A stretch of 64,000 nt of DNA from positions 62,001 through 126,000 of the forward strand of contig CAVVYM010000004.1 in assembly GCA_963752505.1 (NCBI GenBank), in the 5' to 3' direction. Made by a program: the position numbers and the translations under genes. The notes beneath the pieces are model-generated. The model had not been told where the DNA came from, made no database searches, and was given only the letters and a program-made list of their open reading frames with translations. This document shows positions 8,131-17,644 of the stretch, piece by piece; the stretch's first letter is position 1, and each line of letters begins with the position of its first letter. The DNA comes from JACJWR01 sp963752505 (GTDB lineage Bacteria > Actinomycetota > Actinomycetes > S36-B12 > UBA10799).

Positions 8131-8728
8131 TTCCTGGTTGGTCGTGAACGGCGCATCCGCAGGGTGCGGCACGCCGCTGATAGTCGAAATACAGAAATGT
8201 AAGTATCAACCGTTCGGCTGATGGGGCATCCGTACACAGGCTGTGGATAACTTGGGGACAAATTGGAGTGCAGCGTGGGAACCGCCGCATCGGAATGTGG
8301 ACACCGACCGGGGCCGCAACGTCGCTCGGTGGACATACACGGCTGTAATTCGGATTCGTCCACAGCACCAGAGGTCTCTGTCCACACCCGCGCACTACCT
8401 TGGATTGGCTTGTGACCAGGGAAAACGGCGTCTGTCCACAGTATCCACGGCCCCTACTACTACGACGAATCCCATAACAACATTTGAGATTCACAAGCCT
8501 TAGGGGCTGGGGTTGACCTGAGGGCCCGGAGTCGACCAGTTGGGGACAGCCAGTCAGTTGAAGCCTCGAAAGCATGACTCGACAGCGAACAAGTCCAGTA
8601 ATTACACAAAACCCACAACGGCAGGGGGCCTGTGTCGTGGCTCACACGCAAGTGGCACGATTACTGCAATCATCGATCGTTGTGCCGTTCTCGGCCCTGG
8701 TCGATTGGCCACCATGTGAGGAGACCAC
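8131..8728. other. oriC: replication origin oriC
   Basis: A 600-base non-coding region between dnaA and dnaN, the standard actinobacterial oriC position. A perfect DnaA box lies on the minus strand at 8242-8250 (TTATCCACA read in reverse). Looser boxes include TCGTCCACA (8356-8364), CTGTCCACA (8378-8386 and 8432-8440), GTATCCACG (8441-8449) and, on the minus strand, 8296-8304 and 8328-8336. A locally AT-richer stretch at about 8455-8500 (CCCATAACAACATTTGAG) is a candidate unwinding element. The dnaN promoter must lie near the right end. Confidence 0.93.
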
Positions 8729-9847
8729 GTGAAGTTGCGAGTCGAGCGAGATGCGCTCGCCGACGCCGTGTCCTGGACAGCTCGAACCTTGCCCAAGATG
8801 TCCGGCACGTTGAGTGGCATCCTCATGGATGCCACCGGTGAGTTGCTTGACCTCTCGAGTTACGACCTCGACGTCTCAAGCGAGTCAACCGTCGACAGCG
8901 TGGTGGAGGAACCCGGGCGAGTACTCGTGTCGGGCAAGTTGCTGGCCGATATCGCCCGCGCGCTGCCGCCGGCACCGGTAACCATCGCCTCCGACGCCGG
9001 CAAGGTCGTACTCACTTGCGGCCGCTCGCGGTTCACGCTGCCACTGCTGCCCGAAACCGACTACCCGCCGTTGCCCGAACTGCCACCGCTGGCGGGCAAG
9101 ACCACCGGAGCCGTGTTCGCCCAGGCTGTGTCCCAAGCATTCGTCGCCACCGCAAAGGTCGACACAATTCCCACCTTCTTGGGTATCCGCATGGAGATCG
9201 TTGGCGACGATCTCACGCTTGCCGCTACTGACCGCTACCGGTTAGCCGTCCGGGAACTGACCTGGTCGCCGGAAGTTGTCGGCTTCGAACGCGAGGTCAT
9301 CGTTCCCGGCAAAGGGCTGTTCGATGTGGCGAAGTCCCTCATGAACAGCGATTTCGTGCACCTGGCCCTCGCGGCCGACGATCGCAGCGACCGCAGTCTG
9401 GGTGTTGTCGGTGACAGTCGCACCTTCACCACTCGCCTCATGGACGGGCAGTTCCCCAAGTTCCGCGACCTTCTGCCGCGCGACTTCGCCTCCAGCGTGC
9501 GCGCCGACGTGGCTGAGCTGTCAGAAGCCATCAAGCGGGTGTCCCTCGTGGCTGAGCGCAACATGCCAGTGCGCCTCAACATCAGCGATGGTGAGATCGA
9601 GTTGCGCGTCGGCGCTTCCGAGGAGACCCAGGCGGTGGAGTCGGTCGAGGCTCGGCTCGAGGGCTCCCCAATGACCATCGCTTTCAACCCCACTTTCCTG
9701 CTCGACGGGTTGCACGCGTTGGATGCCCCGGTGGTGGTTATCCGCTACAACGAGGCCTCCAAACCGTCGGTGATCTCCGGGGCGGCCGACCTCGATGCCG
9801 AGCCCACGACCGAATTCCGCTACCTCTTGATGCCAGTCAAGATCTAG
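8729..9847 (+). CDS. dnaN: DNA polymerase III beta subunit (sliding clamp)
   Basis: Ring-shaped processivity clamp for the replicative polymerase. The 372-residue product has the three repeated clamp folds. Recognisable parts are ATDRYRLAVRELTW in the middle domain, DGQFPKFRDLLPRDF at a domain junction, and the C-terminal EFRYLLMPVKI, which closes the client-binding pocket (LMPV). The GTG start at 8729 follows GAGGAG by about six bases. Its stop lies six bases before recF, so dnaN and recF are probably co-transcribed. Confidence 0.98.
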   Translation: MKLRVERDALADAVSWTARTLPKMSGTLSGILMDATGELLDLSSYDLDVSSESTVDSVVEEPGRVLVSGKLLADIARALPPAPVTIASDAGKVVLTCGRSRFTLPLLPETDYPPLPELPPLAGKTTGAVFAQAVSQAFVATAKVDTIPTFLGIRMEIVGDDLTLAATDRYRLAVRELTWSPEVVGFEREVIVPGKGLFDVAKSLMNSDFVHLALAADDRSDRSLGVVGDSRTFTTRLMDGQFPKFRDLLPRDFASSVRADVAELSEAIKRVSLVAERNMPVRLNISDGEIELRVGASEETQAVESVEARLEGSPMTIAFNPTFLLDGLHALDAPVVVIRYNEASKPSVISGAADLDAEPTTEFRYLLMPVKI

Positions 9848-9853
9848 TCGGAC

Positions 9854-10999
9854 GTGCACCTCTCGCGTCTCTCGCTGCACAACTTCCGAAGCTACGAAGC
9901 GGCGGAGCTGGAACTCTCAACCGGCGTCACGTCGATCATCGGCCTGAATGGCCAGGGGAAAACGAACTTGGCCGAGGCGATCCACTACTTGGCGCAGCAG
10001 CGCTCGCATCGGGTCGCGCGTGACGTTCCGCTCATTCGGGCCGGCCACCCCACGGCGGTCATTTCGGCCAAAGTCGTGTGGCTGGATCGTGAACAAACCG
10101 TCGAGCTCGAAATCAATGCCAAGGGTGCCAATCGGGCCCGAGTGGCGGGTGCACCGCGGCGACCGCGGGACGCTATCGGGGTCGTGCGGACAGTCATCTT
10201 CGCGCCAGAAGATCTTGCGCTCGTGAAGGGCGATCCCGCCATACGGCGTCGCTTCATCGACGAGTTGCTGGTGGCGGTGACACCGCGGTACGCCGGGGTA
10301 CTCAGCGATTACGAGCGGGTGGCGAGACAGCGCAGCGCCTTGTTGAAGTCCCTGGTCGGATCGTGGCGACGGGACAACTCCTACCGGGACACCCTGGAGG
10401 TGTGGAACGAACAACTGGCTCGCCTGGGCGCGGAGGTGACGTGGGCTCGACTACAGCTCCTCCAACGCCTTGTCCAACCGCTCGGCGACGCCTACGCCAC
10501 CGTGGCGCCAGGAGCGGGGGACCTCGTGGCCAGTTATGAATCGCAATGGCTGGCGGAGGCGGCCGCACCCGACGCGCAACTAGGCGACGTGGCCGCCGCC
10601 CTGGCTCAGGCAATCGAGGTCAATCAGCGGGCCGAGTTGGAGCGCGGACTCACCCTCGTGGGACCGCAGCGCGACGATGTGCTCCTCACTCTTGGGGGTC
10701 TGCCTGCCAAGGGCTATGCCTCGCATGGGGAATCGTGGTCGGTGTCTTTGGCACTTCGACTGGCGACTTTCACCCTGCAGCGGGATTCGTTCGACACTGG
10801 GGGAGATCCGGTGCTGTTGCTCGACGATGTCTTCGCAGAGTTGGATAGCCAGCGACGCTCCCGGCTGGCGGCCGTCGCGTGCGAGGCCGAGCAAGTCGTG
10901 GTCACCGCTGCGGTAGCCGCGGACGTTCCCTCTGAACTGACGGGTCGTACATTGATGGTGGAGCGCACGCCTGAGGGGGTGAGCCGTACACAATGGTGA
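9854..10999 (+). CDS. recF: DNA replication and repair protein RecF
   Basis: SMC-like ATPase that helps load RecA at gapped DNA. The 381-residue product starts at GTG with MHLSRLSLHNFRSYEAAELEL. Walker A is GLNGQGKTNLAEA, the signature region includes ASHGESWSVSLALRLA, and Walker B is PVLLLDDVFAELD with the D-loop following. It lies between dnaN and the DUF721 gene, which begins within its last codons. Confidence 0.96.
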   Translation: MHLSRLSLHNFRSYEAAELELSTGVTSIIGLNGQGKTNLAEAIHYLAQQRSHRVARDVPLIRAGHPTAVISAKVVWLDREQTVELEINAKGANRARVAGAPRRPRDAIGVVRTVIFAPEDLALVKGDPAIRRRFIDELLVAVTPRYAGVLSDYERVARQRSALLKSLVGSWRRDNSYRDTLEVWNEQLARLGAEVTWARLQLLQRLVQPLGDAYATVAPGAGDLVASYESQWLAEAAAPDAQLGDVAAALAQAIEVNQRAELERGLTLVGPQRDDVLLTLGGLPAKGYASHGESWSVSLALRLATFTLQRDSFDTGGDPVLLLDDVFAELDSQRRSRLAAVACEAEQVVVTAAVAADVPSELTGRTLMVERTPEGVSRTQW

Positions 11000-11559
11000 C
11001 GCCGGAAGAGAACGAGCCTGCACCGGAGCCTGGGCAGGATCCGGCAGCGGAACCCGCCGATTTGGCGGCGGATCTGCTCGCACGATTGGGCGGCGCCGAT
11101 GCCGGCGGCAGCGGTGGCTCGTCCTTCGTCCGCCGTCGCTCGCCCTGGCGACCCCGCCAGCGCACCACACCGACGGAACCACAATATTCCGGACCGGCCG
11201 CGGATCGTCGCGATCCGGTAGCCGCTCAGGATGCCGTTGACGAGGTGCTGCGGTCCCAGGGCTGGAAGGCCAACACCCAACTGGCCGCCGCCATGGCGAG
11301 GTGGGATGACATCGCCGGTCCTGACGTCGCGGCGCATGTTGCTGCCGAGTCCTTCGTCGATGGGGTGCTGACCCTGCGGGCGGATTCAACAGCCTGGGCC
11401 ACGCAGTTGCGCATGCTGCTTCCGACGCTTCGAGTACGCATCGACGCCGCGGTCGGCCAGGGAGTCGTTGCGGACATAAATGTCAAAGGCCCGGAAGCGC
11501 CGCGACAACGCGGTTCCTGGCGAGTTTCAGGCCGTGGTCCTCGTGATACCTACGGTTAG
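10993..11559 (+). CDS. DUF721 (DciA-like) family protein
   Basis: A 188-residue protein with a disordered acidic and proline-rich N-terminus (about 1-75) and a conserved DUF721 domain (about 78-160). The core is DEVLRSQGWKANTQLAAA, then WDDIAGPDVAAHV and LTLRADSTAWATQLRMLLP. The homologous position in mycobacteria is Rv0004. From the family, DUF721 proteins include DciA, the loader of the replicative helicase in bacteria without DnaC/DnaI, and location in the dnaA-gyrB block fits. The ATG overlaps the recF stop by seven bases. A basic tail ends the protein. Confidence 0.9.
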   Translation: MVTPEENEPAPEPGQDPAAEPADLAADLLARLGGADAGGSGGSSFVRRRSPWRPRQRTTPTEPQYSGPAADRRDPVAAQDAVDEVLRSQGWKANTQLAAAMARWDDIAGPDVAAHVAAESFVDGVLTLRADSTAWATQLRMLLPTLRVRIDAAVGQGVVADINVKGPEAPRQRGSWRVSGRGPRDTYG

Positions 11560-11685
11560 GCGGCGCGCCTGTGTACGGGCGTCTGAGCGTGCCACCTGAC
11601 GGGGTAGAATGAACCACCCTCGACGCGCCAGCCGATGCACCTCCCCGAGCCTGGTGATTCATCAATCCAAGGAGTACCCGAGCCC

Positions 11686-13662
11686 GTGTCCTATGACGCC
11701 AGTGACATCACAGTCCTAGAAGGGCTGGATGCCGTTCGCAAGCGACCCGGCATGTACATCGGATCCACTGGTGAGCGGGGCCTGCACCACCTTGTCTACG
11801 AGGTGGTCGATAACGCCGTGGATGAGGCGCTGGCCGGGCATGCCGACAGTATCGACGTGACGTTACTGCCCGGCGATGCCGTCCGGGTGATCGACAACGG
11901 CCGGGGCATCCCCGTCGACCTGCATCCTGTGGAGAAGCGGCCGGCGGTGGAAGTCGTGCTCACCGTGCTCCACGCCGGCGGCAAGTTCGGGGGCGGCGGC
12001 TACTCGGTGTCCGGTGGCCTGCACGGGGTCGGTGTTTCGGTGGTCAACGCCCTGTCCACCCGGCTCGACGTTGAAATCATGCGAGACGGTTTCCTGTGGA
12101 CGCAGTCCTACGAGCACGGTGTTCCCACCGCCGACCTCAAGCGAGGTGACGAGGTCGAAGAATCCGGCACTACGGTGACGTTCTGGGCCGATCGCGACAT
12201 CTTCGAGACAACTCACTACGACTTCGACATCCTCGCGCGCCGTTTCCAGGAGATGGCCTTCCTCAACCGGGGCCTCACGATCAGGCTCACCGACGAGCGT
12301 GAAGCCGGTGCCGTCGATGCGCCTGCGATCGAGGCGGCCGAGGACGAGGTCGACCCCACACCCAACAGTGTCGCCTACTGCTACCCAGGCGGAATCGCGG
12401 ACTTTGTCCGACATCTGAACGCCACCCGCGGCATCGCCCACCCGAACATCATCGAGTTCGGTGCGGAGGACGACGACCGGGGCATCAGCGCCGAGGTTGC
12501 GATGCAGTGGAACAACGGTTTCGCGGAATCGGTGTACACGTTCGCCAACACGATCAACACCACCGAGGGCGGGACCCACGAAGAGGGTTTTCGTAGCGCT
12601 CTCACCTCCCTGGTCAACAAGTACGCGCGGGAATGGGGCGTACTCAGGGAGAAGGATCCGAACCTCTCCGGCGAGGACATCCGCGAGGGCCTCACCGCCA
12701 TCGTTTCGGTCAAACTGCGCGAACCCCAATTCGAGGGTCAGACCAAGACCAAACTCGGGAACACCGAGGCGAAGACGTTCGTGCAGCGCGTTGTCAACGA
12801 GTACCTGGGGGAGTGGTTCGACAAGAACCCGGCTGAGGGCAAGGAGATCGCACGCAAGTCCCAGCAGGCGTCAGTCGCCCGCATGGCGGCGCGCAAGGCC
12901 CGCGACCTCGCCCGCAACCGGAAGGGTCTCCTCGGCGGTTCCACGCTGCCCGGCAAACTGATCGACTGTTCGAGTCACGACCCGCAGGAGTGTGAGGTCT
13001 TCATCGTCGAGGGCGACTCCGCGGGGGGATCGGCACGCAGCGGCCGGGATCCTGCAACCCAGGCGATTCTGCCGATTCGCGGCAAGATCCTCAACGTTGA
13101 GAAGTCCCGGCTCGACAAGGTGCTGGCCAACAACGAGGTTCAGGCCCTGGTGTCGGCCCTCGGCACCGGCGTGCAAGAGGAATTCGACATCGACAAGCTG
13201 CGCTACTACAAACTCGTGTTGATGGCCGACGCCGACGTCGACGGTCAGCACATCCGCACCCTGCTGCTCACCCTGATCTTCCGCTACGTGCGCCCGCTCC
13301 TCGACCGAGGGCACGTGTATCTGGCGCAACCTCCCCTGTACAAGATCAAGTGGATCAAGTCCGAGCCGGACTATGCCTACAGCGACCGCGAGCGTGATGC
13401 CCTCATCGAGATCGGTCTGGAAGCCGGTCGGAAACTCCCCAAGGAGGATGGCATCCAGCGCTACAAAGGTCTCGGTGAGATGAACGCCGACGAGCTCTGG
13501 GAAACGACTATGGATCCCAACCGTCGGGTGCTGCTGCAAGTGACCATGGAGGACGCGGCGGCCGCGGACGACATGTTCAGCGTCCTCATGGGCGAAGACG
13601 TCGATTCGCGCCGCAAGTTCATTCAACGCAATGCGAAGGACGTGCGCTTCCTGGACATCTGA
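11686..13662 (+). CDS. gyrB: DNA gyrase subunit B
   Basis: ATPase subunit of the type IIA topoisomerase that adds negative supercoils. The 658-residue protein begins with the conserved [18 protein letters not shown]. The GHKL ATP site includes [22 protein letters not shown] and a G-rich lid [14 protein letters not shown]. The Toprim region has [25 protein letters not shown] and DADVDG. The C-terminus has [11 protein letters not shown] chose the GTG at 11686 because AAGGAG lies at 11669-11674; an in-frame ATG at 11635 would add 17 unconserved residues. A possible -10 box TAGAAT sits at 11605-11610. Confidence 0.97.
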   Translation: MSYDASDITVLEGLDAVRKRPGMYIGSTGERGLHHLVYEVVDNAVDEALAGHADSIDVTLLPGDAVRVIDNGRGIPVDLHPVEKRPAVEVVLTVLHAGGKFGGGGYSVSGGLHGVGVSVVNALSTRLDVEIMRDGFLWTQSYEHGVPTADLKRGDEVEESGTTVTFWADRDIFETTHYDFDILARRFQEMAFLNRGLTIRLTDEREAGAVDAPAIEAAEDEVDPTPNSVAYCYPGGIADFVRHLNATRGIAHPNIIEFGAEDDDRGISAEVAMQWNNGFAESVYTFANTINTTEGGTHEEGFRSALTSLVNKYAREWGVLREKDPNLSGEDIREGLTAIVSVKLREPQFEGQTKTKLGNTEAKTFVQRVVNEYLGEWFDKNPAEGKEIARKSQQASVARMAARKARDLARNRKGLLGGSTLPGKLIDCSSHDPQECEVFIVEGDSAGGSARSGRDPATQAILPIRGKILNVEKSRLDKVLANNEVQALVSALGTGVQEEFDIDKLRYYKLVLMADADVDGQHIRTLLLTLIFRYVRPLLDRGHVYLAQPPLYKIKWIKSEPDYAYSDRERDALIEIGLEAGRKLPKEDGIQRYKGLGEMNADELWETTMDPNRRVLLQVTMEDAAAADDMFSVLMGEDVDSRRKFIQRNAKDVRFLDI

Positions 13663-13714
13663 CCGCTGGTCAGGACGTCCGTAGAGAGAGGCCCGCAAAG
13701 GAGACGAACCCCCA

Positions 13715-16305
13715 GTGACTGACGAGCCGACCTCCGAGGTGGGATCTCGCCGTCGGCGACGATCGCAACCGTACGGTTGAGATCCAAGCCGAAATGCAGA
13801 AGTCCTACCTGGACTATGCGATGAGCGTGATCGTGGGTCGCGCACTGCCGGATGTCCGAGACGGCCTCAAACCCGTCCACAGACGTGTGCTGTACGCGAT
13901 GTTCGACGGCGGCTACCGCCCCGACCGAGGATTCTTCAAGTGCGCCCGCGTGGTGGGGGACGTACTCGGTGCCTACCACCCCCACGGGGACACGGCCGTT
14001 CTACGACGCTTTGGTGCGACTCGTTCAGCCGTGGTCGATGCGGTATCCCCTCGCGCAGGGTCAGGGCAATTTCGGGTCGCCGGGCAATGACCCGGCCGCG
14101 GCCCAGCGCTACACCGAGACACGGTTGGCGCCGCTAGCCATGGAGATGGTGCGTGACATCGACGAGGACACCGTCGACTTCACCGCCAACTATGACGGCT
14201 CGCACCCTGGAGCCGACGATTCTGCCTTCTCGCGGTTCCCCAACCTGTTGGTGAACGGCTCGGGCCGGCATCGCCGTGGGCATGGCCACAAACATTCCGC
14301 CGCACAACATGCGCGAGGTTGTGGCGGGCGTGCAGTGGGCGCTGGCCAACCCGGATGCCCCGCGCGAGGACGCTGCTGGCCGAACTCATGGCGCGCATTC
14401 CGGCGCCAGACTTCCCGACGGGTGCTCAGATCGTTGGCCGGCGCGGCGTGGAGGACGCCTACCGCACCGGCCGCGGCCTCATCACGATGCGCGCCGTCGT
14501 AGAGACGGAAGAGGATTCGCGTGGGCGCACGTGTTTGGTGATCACCGAACTTCCCTACCAGGTGAATCCGGACAACCTTGCGCTGCGGGATTGCGGAACT
14601 GGCCGACGCTGGGAAGATCGGCGGCATCGCGGACCTGCGCGACGACTCCTCATCGCGCACCGGCATGCGCATCGTGGTGGTGCTGAAGAAGGATGCCCAG
14701 CCGAGGGTGGTGCTCAACCAGCTCTTCAAGCACACCCAACTACAGGAGACGTTCGGCGCCAACATGCTCGCCCTCGTCGACGGCGTCCCTCGCACCCTGC
14801 CCCTAGACGGGTTCGTGACGCACTGGATCAGTCACCAGATCGAAGTGATTCGGCGGCGAACCGAATACCGCCTGCGCAAGGCCGAGGAACGGGCGCACAT
14901 CCTGCTCGGCTTACTCAAGGCCCTCGACCGGCTTGATGAGGTCATCGCACTGATCCGCAGCAGTCCCGATGTAGACGGCGCTCGTCGTGGACTCATGGAC
15001 CTGCTGGAGATCGACGAACTCCAGGCGACGGCGATCCTCGACATGCAACTGCGGCGGCTCGCGGCGCTTGAGCGCCAGAAGATCCAGGACGAATACGCGG
15101 AACTGCAGCGGCTCATCGCCGACTACCGCGACATCCTGGCGAACGAGTCTCGGCAACGCAGCATCGTGAGCGAGGAACTCGAGGAGATCGTTGCCAAGTA
15201 CGGCGATGAGCGTCGCAGCAAGATCGTCCCCGGCGAGGGCCTGACCACCGACGAGGACCTCATCCCGGTGCAGGACATGGTGGTGACCATTACCGCGGAC
15301 GGCTACGCCAAGCGGACGGCGGTCGATTCTTATCGGTCTCAACGGCGCGGTGGGAGGGGCATCAAGGGCGCCCAGCTGCGACAGGATGACGTCGTGGAGC
15401 ACTTCTTCGTGGGATCCACGCACGACTACGCCCTCGTGGTCACCAACAAGGGCCGCGCCTACCGGACCAAGGTCTACATGTTGCCGGAGCTGGGTCGCGA
15501 CGCACGCGGTCAGCACGTGGCGAACATGCTCGCGTTCGCCCCCGATGAGACGATCGCCACGGTGCTGCACCTCAGCGACTACGAGCAGGCGGACCACCTC
15601 GTGCTCGCCACCCGCAAGGGCATGGTCAAGAAGACGCCACTGGCGGACTACGACACCAATCGCCTCGGCGGTTTGATCGGTATCAACCTCCGCGATGACG
15701 ACGAGGTGATCGGTGCTTGCCTGGTCGACCGGACGGACGATCTGCTCTTGGTGAGTACCAAGGGAATGTCGGTCCGCTTCCACGCCGACGATTCGACGCT
15801 GCGCCCCATGGGGCGTGCCACCTCAGGCGTGATTGGGATGCGCTTCCGCCCCGGCGACTCGCTGCTTGCCATGGATGTGGTCAGGCCGGACGCCGCAGTG
15901 GTGACCGTCACCGACGGCGGCTACGCCAAACGCACCTCGGTGACGGAGTGGACGGCCAAGGGTCGCGGCATCTATGGCGTCCGAGCAATGCGGCTGGTTG
16001 AGGAGCGCGGCAACTTGGTCGGCGCCCTCGTATGCGATCCTGACGACGAGATATTCGCAATTGCGAGCAATGGAGTGGTGATCCGCACGCGTGTCGCCGA
16101 GGTCCGGGCCACTGGCCGCGACACCATGGGGGTTGCACTGATGGACCTCCGCGACAAGGACGTCATCGTGGCGGTGGCGCGAGCCACCGAGATTGACACC
16201 AGTGCAGAAGAGACTGACGAGGTCGGGGAAGGCCCCGTCACCTATCAGGAAGATGGCGTCACGCCCGTGGCCGGCGTCAATTCCGATGAAGGAGAACTGA
16301 CGTGA
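13715..16305 (+). CDS. gyrA: DNA gyrase subunit A, interrupted by five apparent +1 frameshifts
   Basis: DNA breakage-reunion subunit of gyrase. Assembled across frames it gives about 861 residues, the normal length: VTDEPTSEV start, [21 protein letters not shown], the quinolone-region HGDTAVYDAL, the active-site Tyr region ([16 protein letters not shown]), then six C-terminal beta-pinwheel blades with a GyrA-box-like [10 protein letters not shown]. As given, the frame breaks five times, each fixed by deleting one base: a G near 13741-13743, a T near 13999-14000, a G near 14262-14264, a G near 14370-14372 and a G near 14587-14589. From there to 16305 the frame is intact. An essential single-copy gene should not be broken, so consensus error is the likely cause. 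The stop overlaps the next gene (GTGA). Confidence 0.93.
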
Positions 16306-16745
16306 GCGTCGAGCAGTCAGACGACATCAATACCGGGCTTGACTACGACCTCTCCGAGGACGAGGCCGAGTACTACGACAGCCCGACGCAGGCGAGGCTC
16401 TTCGTGTCTCGGTTGGATCCGTGGTCGGTCATGAAGACGGCATTCGTGATCTCCATCGGCCTGGCCATCGTGACCGTCGTGGCGATGATCCTGATCTGGG
16501 GTGTACTGGCCGCGCTGGGCACCTTCTCGTCGGTGAACGACACCGTCGAGAGCATCGCGGGTGCGAGCAGTTCGGTTTTTGACATCGAACAGTTCTTCAG
16601 CCTCGGCCGCGTGGTCGGCGGTGCCCTGGTGCTGGCGGCGGTGAACGTCGTACTGATCACGGTGCTCGCCACGCTGTTTGCCTTCATGTACAACCTGACC
16701 GTTCCCTTCACCCGCGGCTTCGAGGTCACCCTCAGCGAGGAGTAG
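16302..16745 (+). CDS. DUF3566 transmembrane protein
   Basis: A 147-residue membrane protein found downstream of gyrA across actinobacteria; its function is not established. An acidic N-terminus is followed by ARLFVSRLDPWSVMKTAFVISIG, the DUF3566 hallmark. There are two membrane helices (about 45-72 and 105-132) separated by an extracytoplasmic segment with EQFFSLGRVVGGA. The GTG start overlaps the gyrA stop, so it is likely translated with gyrA. Confidence 0.9.
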   Translation: MSVEQSDDINTGLDYDLSEDEAEYYDSPTQARLFVSRLDPWSVMKTAFVISIGLAIVTVVAMILIWGVLAALGTFSSVNDTVESIAGASSSVFDIEQFFSLGRVVGGALVLAAVNVVLITVLATLFAFMYNLTVPFTRGFEVTLSEE

Positions 16746-16789
16746 TCCCCAAGGTGGGGTAACCTGAACGCCGTACTACGGCGTTACCC

Positions 16790-16863
16790 GGGCCTATAGC
16801 TCAGCTGGTTAGAGCGCTTCCCTGATAAGGAAGAGGTCAGTGGTTCAAGTCCACTTAGGCCCA
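16790..16863 (+). tRNA. tRNA-Ile (GAU)
   Basis: A 74-base cloverleaf: acceptor GGGCCTA paired with TAGGCCC, D-arm GCTCAGCTGGTTAGAGC, anticodon stem CTTCC/GGAAG around loop CTGATAA (anticodon GAT) and T-arm loop TTCAAGT. CCA is not encoded. It is followed within two bases by the DLW-39 start. Confidence 0.97.
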
Positions 16864-16864
16864 C

Positions 16865-16990
16865 ATGAAGAAATTGCTGCTCCTCGTGGGCCTTCTTGGT
16901 GTCGGTTACATCGTCTATCGTCAGGTCTCGGCCAATCAGGCCGAGCAGGACCTGTGGACTGAGGCAACGTCCGCACCCGACCTGCGCTAG
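16865..16990 (+). CDS. DLW-39 family small protein
   Basis: A 41-residue peptide between tRNA-Ile and tRNA-Ala. It starts MKKLLLLVGLLGVGYIVYRQ (one membrane helix) and continues with QAEQDLWTEATSAPDLR, which holds the DLW motif that names this actinobacterial family. Position, length and motif all match. Function is unknown; a membrane-anchored peptide with a short cytoplasmic tail is expected. The ATG begins directly after the tRNA, so it probably uses the tRNA transcript or a leaderless start. Confidence 0.88.
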   Translation: MKKLLLLVGLLGVGYIVYRQVSANQAEQDLWTEATSAPDLR

Positions 16991-17006
16991 CGGCGGAATC
17001 CGGCCG

Positions 17007-17079
17007 GGGGGCGTAGCTCAACTGGCAGAGCACCGCCTTTGCAAGGCGGGGGTTGAGGGTTCGAGTCCCTTCGCCTCCA
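17007..17079 (+). tRNA. tRNA-Ala (UGC)
   Basis: A 73-base cloverleaf: acceptor GGGGGCG paired with CGCCTCC (one G-U), anticodon stem CCGCC/GGCGG around loop TTTGCAA (anticodon TGC) and T-loop TTCGAGT. CCA is not encoded. The Ile-Ala pair after gyrA is conserved in actinobacteria. Confidence 0.97.
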
Positions 17080-17113
17080 CCCTCGTACGCCTGAATCGAA
17101 GGGTTCCACAGTC

Positions 17114-17644
17114 ATGGCTTCCACAAAGATCGCCACCCTGCGTACCAACCTCGGTGACATCCGGGTAGAACTATTCGCCGACCATGCCCCGAAAACCGTG
17201 AAGAACTTCGTGGGCCTCGCCGACGGGACAGGCGAGTGGACAGACCCCGGGACCGGGAAGACCGGCCAGGGGCCGCTCTACTCCAATGTCGTGTTCCACC
17301 GTGTGATCCCTGGGTTCATGATTCAGGGCGGAGACCCACTGGGCACGGGTTCAGGAGGGCCGGGCTACCGATTCGCCGACGAGTTCCACCCGGAACTCCA
17401 GTTCGACCGGCCCTACCTGTTGGCCATGGCCAACGCCGGACCCAACACCAACGGTTCGCAGTTCTTCATCACAGTGGCCCCGACTGCCTGGCTCAACCGC
17501 AAGCACACCATCTTTGGTGAAGTTGCCGACCAGCAGTCGCGCGACGTGGTTGACCAGATTGCCGGCGTAGCCACCGGTCGCAACGATCGGCCCGCCCAAG
17601 ACGTGGTCATCGAAGCTGTCGACATTGAGACGGTGGAGAACTGA
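17114..17644 (+). CDS. cyclophilin-type peptidyl-prolyl cis-trans isomerase
   Basis: Cytoplasmic proline isomerase of 176 residues; no signal peptide is present. The cyclophilin core shows VVFHRVIPGFMIQGGDP with the catalytic Arg, then MANAGPNTNGSQFFIT and LNRKHTIFGEV. In the last motif Leu replaces the Trp that confers cyclosporin sensitivity, as in many bacterial forms. It lies between tRNA-Ala and the rhomboid gene, its usual actinobacterial place (ppiA in mycobacteria). Its stop overlaps the proposed rhomboid start. Confidence 0.95.
   Translation: MASTKIATLRTNLGDIRVELFADHAPKTVKNFVGLADGTGEWTDPGTGKTGQGPLYSNVVFHRVIPGFMIQGGDPLGTGSGGPGYRFADEFHPELQFDRPYLLAMANAGPNTNGSQFFITVAPTAWLNRKHTIFGEVADQQSRDVVDQIAGVATGRNDRPAQDVVIEAVDIETVEN

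Noticed and set aside
11605..11610. TAGAAT as a defined gyrB promoter
   Set aside because: The -10 match is good, but no acceptable -35 box lies 16-18 bases upstream, so it is mentioned only as a possibility.
13715..14600. Programmed ribosomal frameshifting in gyrA
   Set aside because: Five separate shifts without slippery sequences or common context, in a gene not known to use it. Single-base error explains all.
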